Positions 63,186-64,000 of a stretch of 64,000 bases of DNA are shown piece after piece. Source of the stretch: Epilithonimonas mollis (lineage in GTDB: Bacteria; Bacteroidota; Bacteroidia; Flavobacteriales; Weeksellaceae). Under the pieces are notes generated by a model that was given only the letters and a program-made list of their open reading frames with translations, did no database searches and was not told where the DNA came from. The position numbers were made by a program, and so were the translations under genes. The stretch spans positions 186,001 to 250,000 of the forward strand of contig NZ_FRAM01000004.1 in NCBI RefSeq assembly GCF_900142325.1, written 5' to 3'. The number at the start of each line of letters is the position of its first letter. The stretch's first letter is position 1.

Positions 63186-63193
63186 CAAAAATA
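63186..63193 (-). promoter_or_regulatory. -7 box of porQ
   Basis: TATTTTTG on the minus strand. It excludes the TTG codon at 63188 as the translation start. Confidence 0.55.
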
Positions 63194-63262
63194 ATCTATT
63201 TTGATGCTAATCAAAATTTTTGTACAACTATCTTTTTATTAACGTAATTCTTTTCCTTTCAT

Positions 63263-63270
63263 TATATTTG
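63263..63270 (+). promoter_or_regulatory. -7 box of pyrH
   Basis: TATATTTG, 34 nt before the ATG at 63305. No clear -33 element. Confidence 0.6.
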
Positions 63271-63304
63271 CACAGTTAAAAAAGAAATAAAAATAATAAG
63301 TTAG

Positions 63305-64000
63305 ATGAAATATAAAAGAATCCTACTGAAACTAAGCGGTGAAGCATTAATGGGAAATCGCCAGTATGGCATCGATAACGACAGACTAAAAGAATATGCT
63401 GTCGAGATCAAAAAAGCTGTAGACAAAGGATGTGAGATTGCCATCGTTATTGGTGGAGGCAACATCTTCAGAGGATTAGCGGGTGCTGCAAAAGGAATGG
63501 ACAGAGTGCAGGGAGATTATATGGGAATGCTTGCGACAGTTATCAACGGAATGGCTCTTCAAGGCGCTTTGGAAGATGCGGGCATCATGACAAGGTTACA
63601 GTCTGCCATCGAAATGGACAAAGTAGCAGAACCTTTCATCAAAAGAAAAGCCGTACGTCATCTGGAAAAAGGACGTGTTGTCATCTTCGGAGCAGGAACG
63701 GGTAATCCTTATTTCACTACTGATACTGCTGCAACTTTGAGAGCCATCGAGATCGATGCTGATGTTATCTTGAAAGGAACGAGAGTGGACGGAATATACG
63801 ACAGTGATCCTGAAAAAAATGCAGATGCAGTCAAATTCAACAGCCTATCTTTCGACGAGGTTTTCGAAAAGAATCTTAAAGTAATGGATATGACCGCCTT
63901 CACCCTCAGCCATGAAAATAAATTACCAATCATCGTTTTCGATATGAACAAAGAAGGTAATCTGGAAAAACTGATTGACGGCGAAAATATCGGAACATTA
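63305..64000 (+). CDS. pyrH: UMP kinase, last residues beyond the window
   Basis: 232 codons visible of about 235. [14 protein letters not shown] opening, [30 protein letters not shown] and [11 protein letters not shown] are the family signatures. It makes UDP from UMP with ATP, in the cytoplasm, and is a hexamer in most bacteria. It is divergent from porQ. Confidence 0.97.
   Translation, partial: MKYKRILLKLSGEALMGNRQYGIDNDRLKEYAVEIKKAVDKGCEIAIVIGGGNIFRGLAGAAKGMDRVQGDYMGMLATVINGMALQGALEDAGIMTRLQSAIEMDKVAEPFIKRKAVRHLEKGRVVIFGAGTGNPYFTTDTAATLRAIEIDADVILKGTRVDGIYDSDPEKNADAVKFNSLSFDEVFEKNLKVMDMTAFTLSHENKLPIIVFDMNKEGNLEKLIDGENIGTL

Noticed and set aside
1-64000. CRISPR arrays, integrases, transposases, rRNA
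   Set aside because: No regularly spaced repeats, recombinase motifs or rRNA stretches were seen on reading both strands.

Overview
The window comes from an AT-rich member of the Bacteroidota, most likely a Chryseobacterium-like flavobacterium (Weeksellaceae). Four things support this: a type IX secretion (T9SS) sorting-domain protein together with PorQ; promoter boxes of the Bacteroidota type (TAnnTTTG, sometimes with TTTG about 18-21 nt upstream); a TamL-type lipoprotein; and several Bacteroidota gene pairings such as porQ-cmk and split kdpD genes. No integrase, transposase, CRISPR array or rRNA was seen. One tRNA (CAT anticodon) is present. Most of the window is ordinary chromosome with a few accessory patches.

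Layout. 1-1.7 kb: the end of a NIF3-like gene and a RES-Xre toxin-antitoxin pair with a clear twin operator. 1.7-5.5 kb: a potassium channel, a patatin-like protein, a secreted unknown and lpdA. 5.5-5.9 kb: decayed remnants of an ECF sigma factor gene and a von Willebrand-type gene. 5.9-9.8 kb: a tight three-gene operon of an alpha/beta hydrolase, a caspase-family protease and an unrecognised 477-residue protein; this is the best candidate for an undescribed system. 10-18.2 kb: an RND efflux operon with three small appended genes, then OsmC, rhodanese and a Crp/Fnr regulator; two promoters here share a CRP-like site at identical spacing. 18.3-31.3 kb: an FAD/NAD(P) protein and the kdp potassium-uptake locus with a split KdpD, a separate histidine kinase, a porin, tiny membrane ORFs, a decayed four-helix-bundle gene and an NtrC-type regulator.

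31.4-37.9 kb: tRNA, methylmalonyl-CoA epimerase, tpiA, a TerB-like protein, a DoxX-like/BT_3928-type protein, DUF1599, folP and a ClC channel. 38.1-41.2 kb: a T9SS-exported protein, then rpsF-rpsR-rplI. 41.3-51.4 kb: thioredoxin-like protein, a lipid A-type acyltransferase, glycosyltransferase, exonuclease, apaG, purB, a GT-C-like membrane protein and purL. 51.4-55.6 kb: odhA-odhB (2-oxoglutarate dehydrogenase E1 and E2); their E3 partner lpdA lies about 47 kb away. 55.7-64 kb: SRPBCC protein, TamL, an RNA methyltransferase whose 5' end overlaps tamL head to head, envelope-stress-like small genes, cmk, porQ and most of pyrH.

All family assignments rest on reading motifs by eye; no database search was run. 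Start codons were moved inward where a signal peptide, a promoter box or usual family length made the longer reading frame unlikely.
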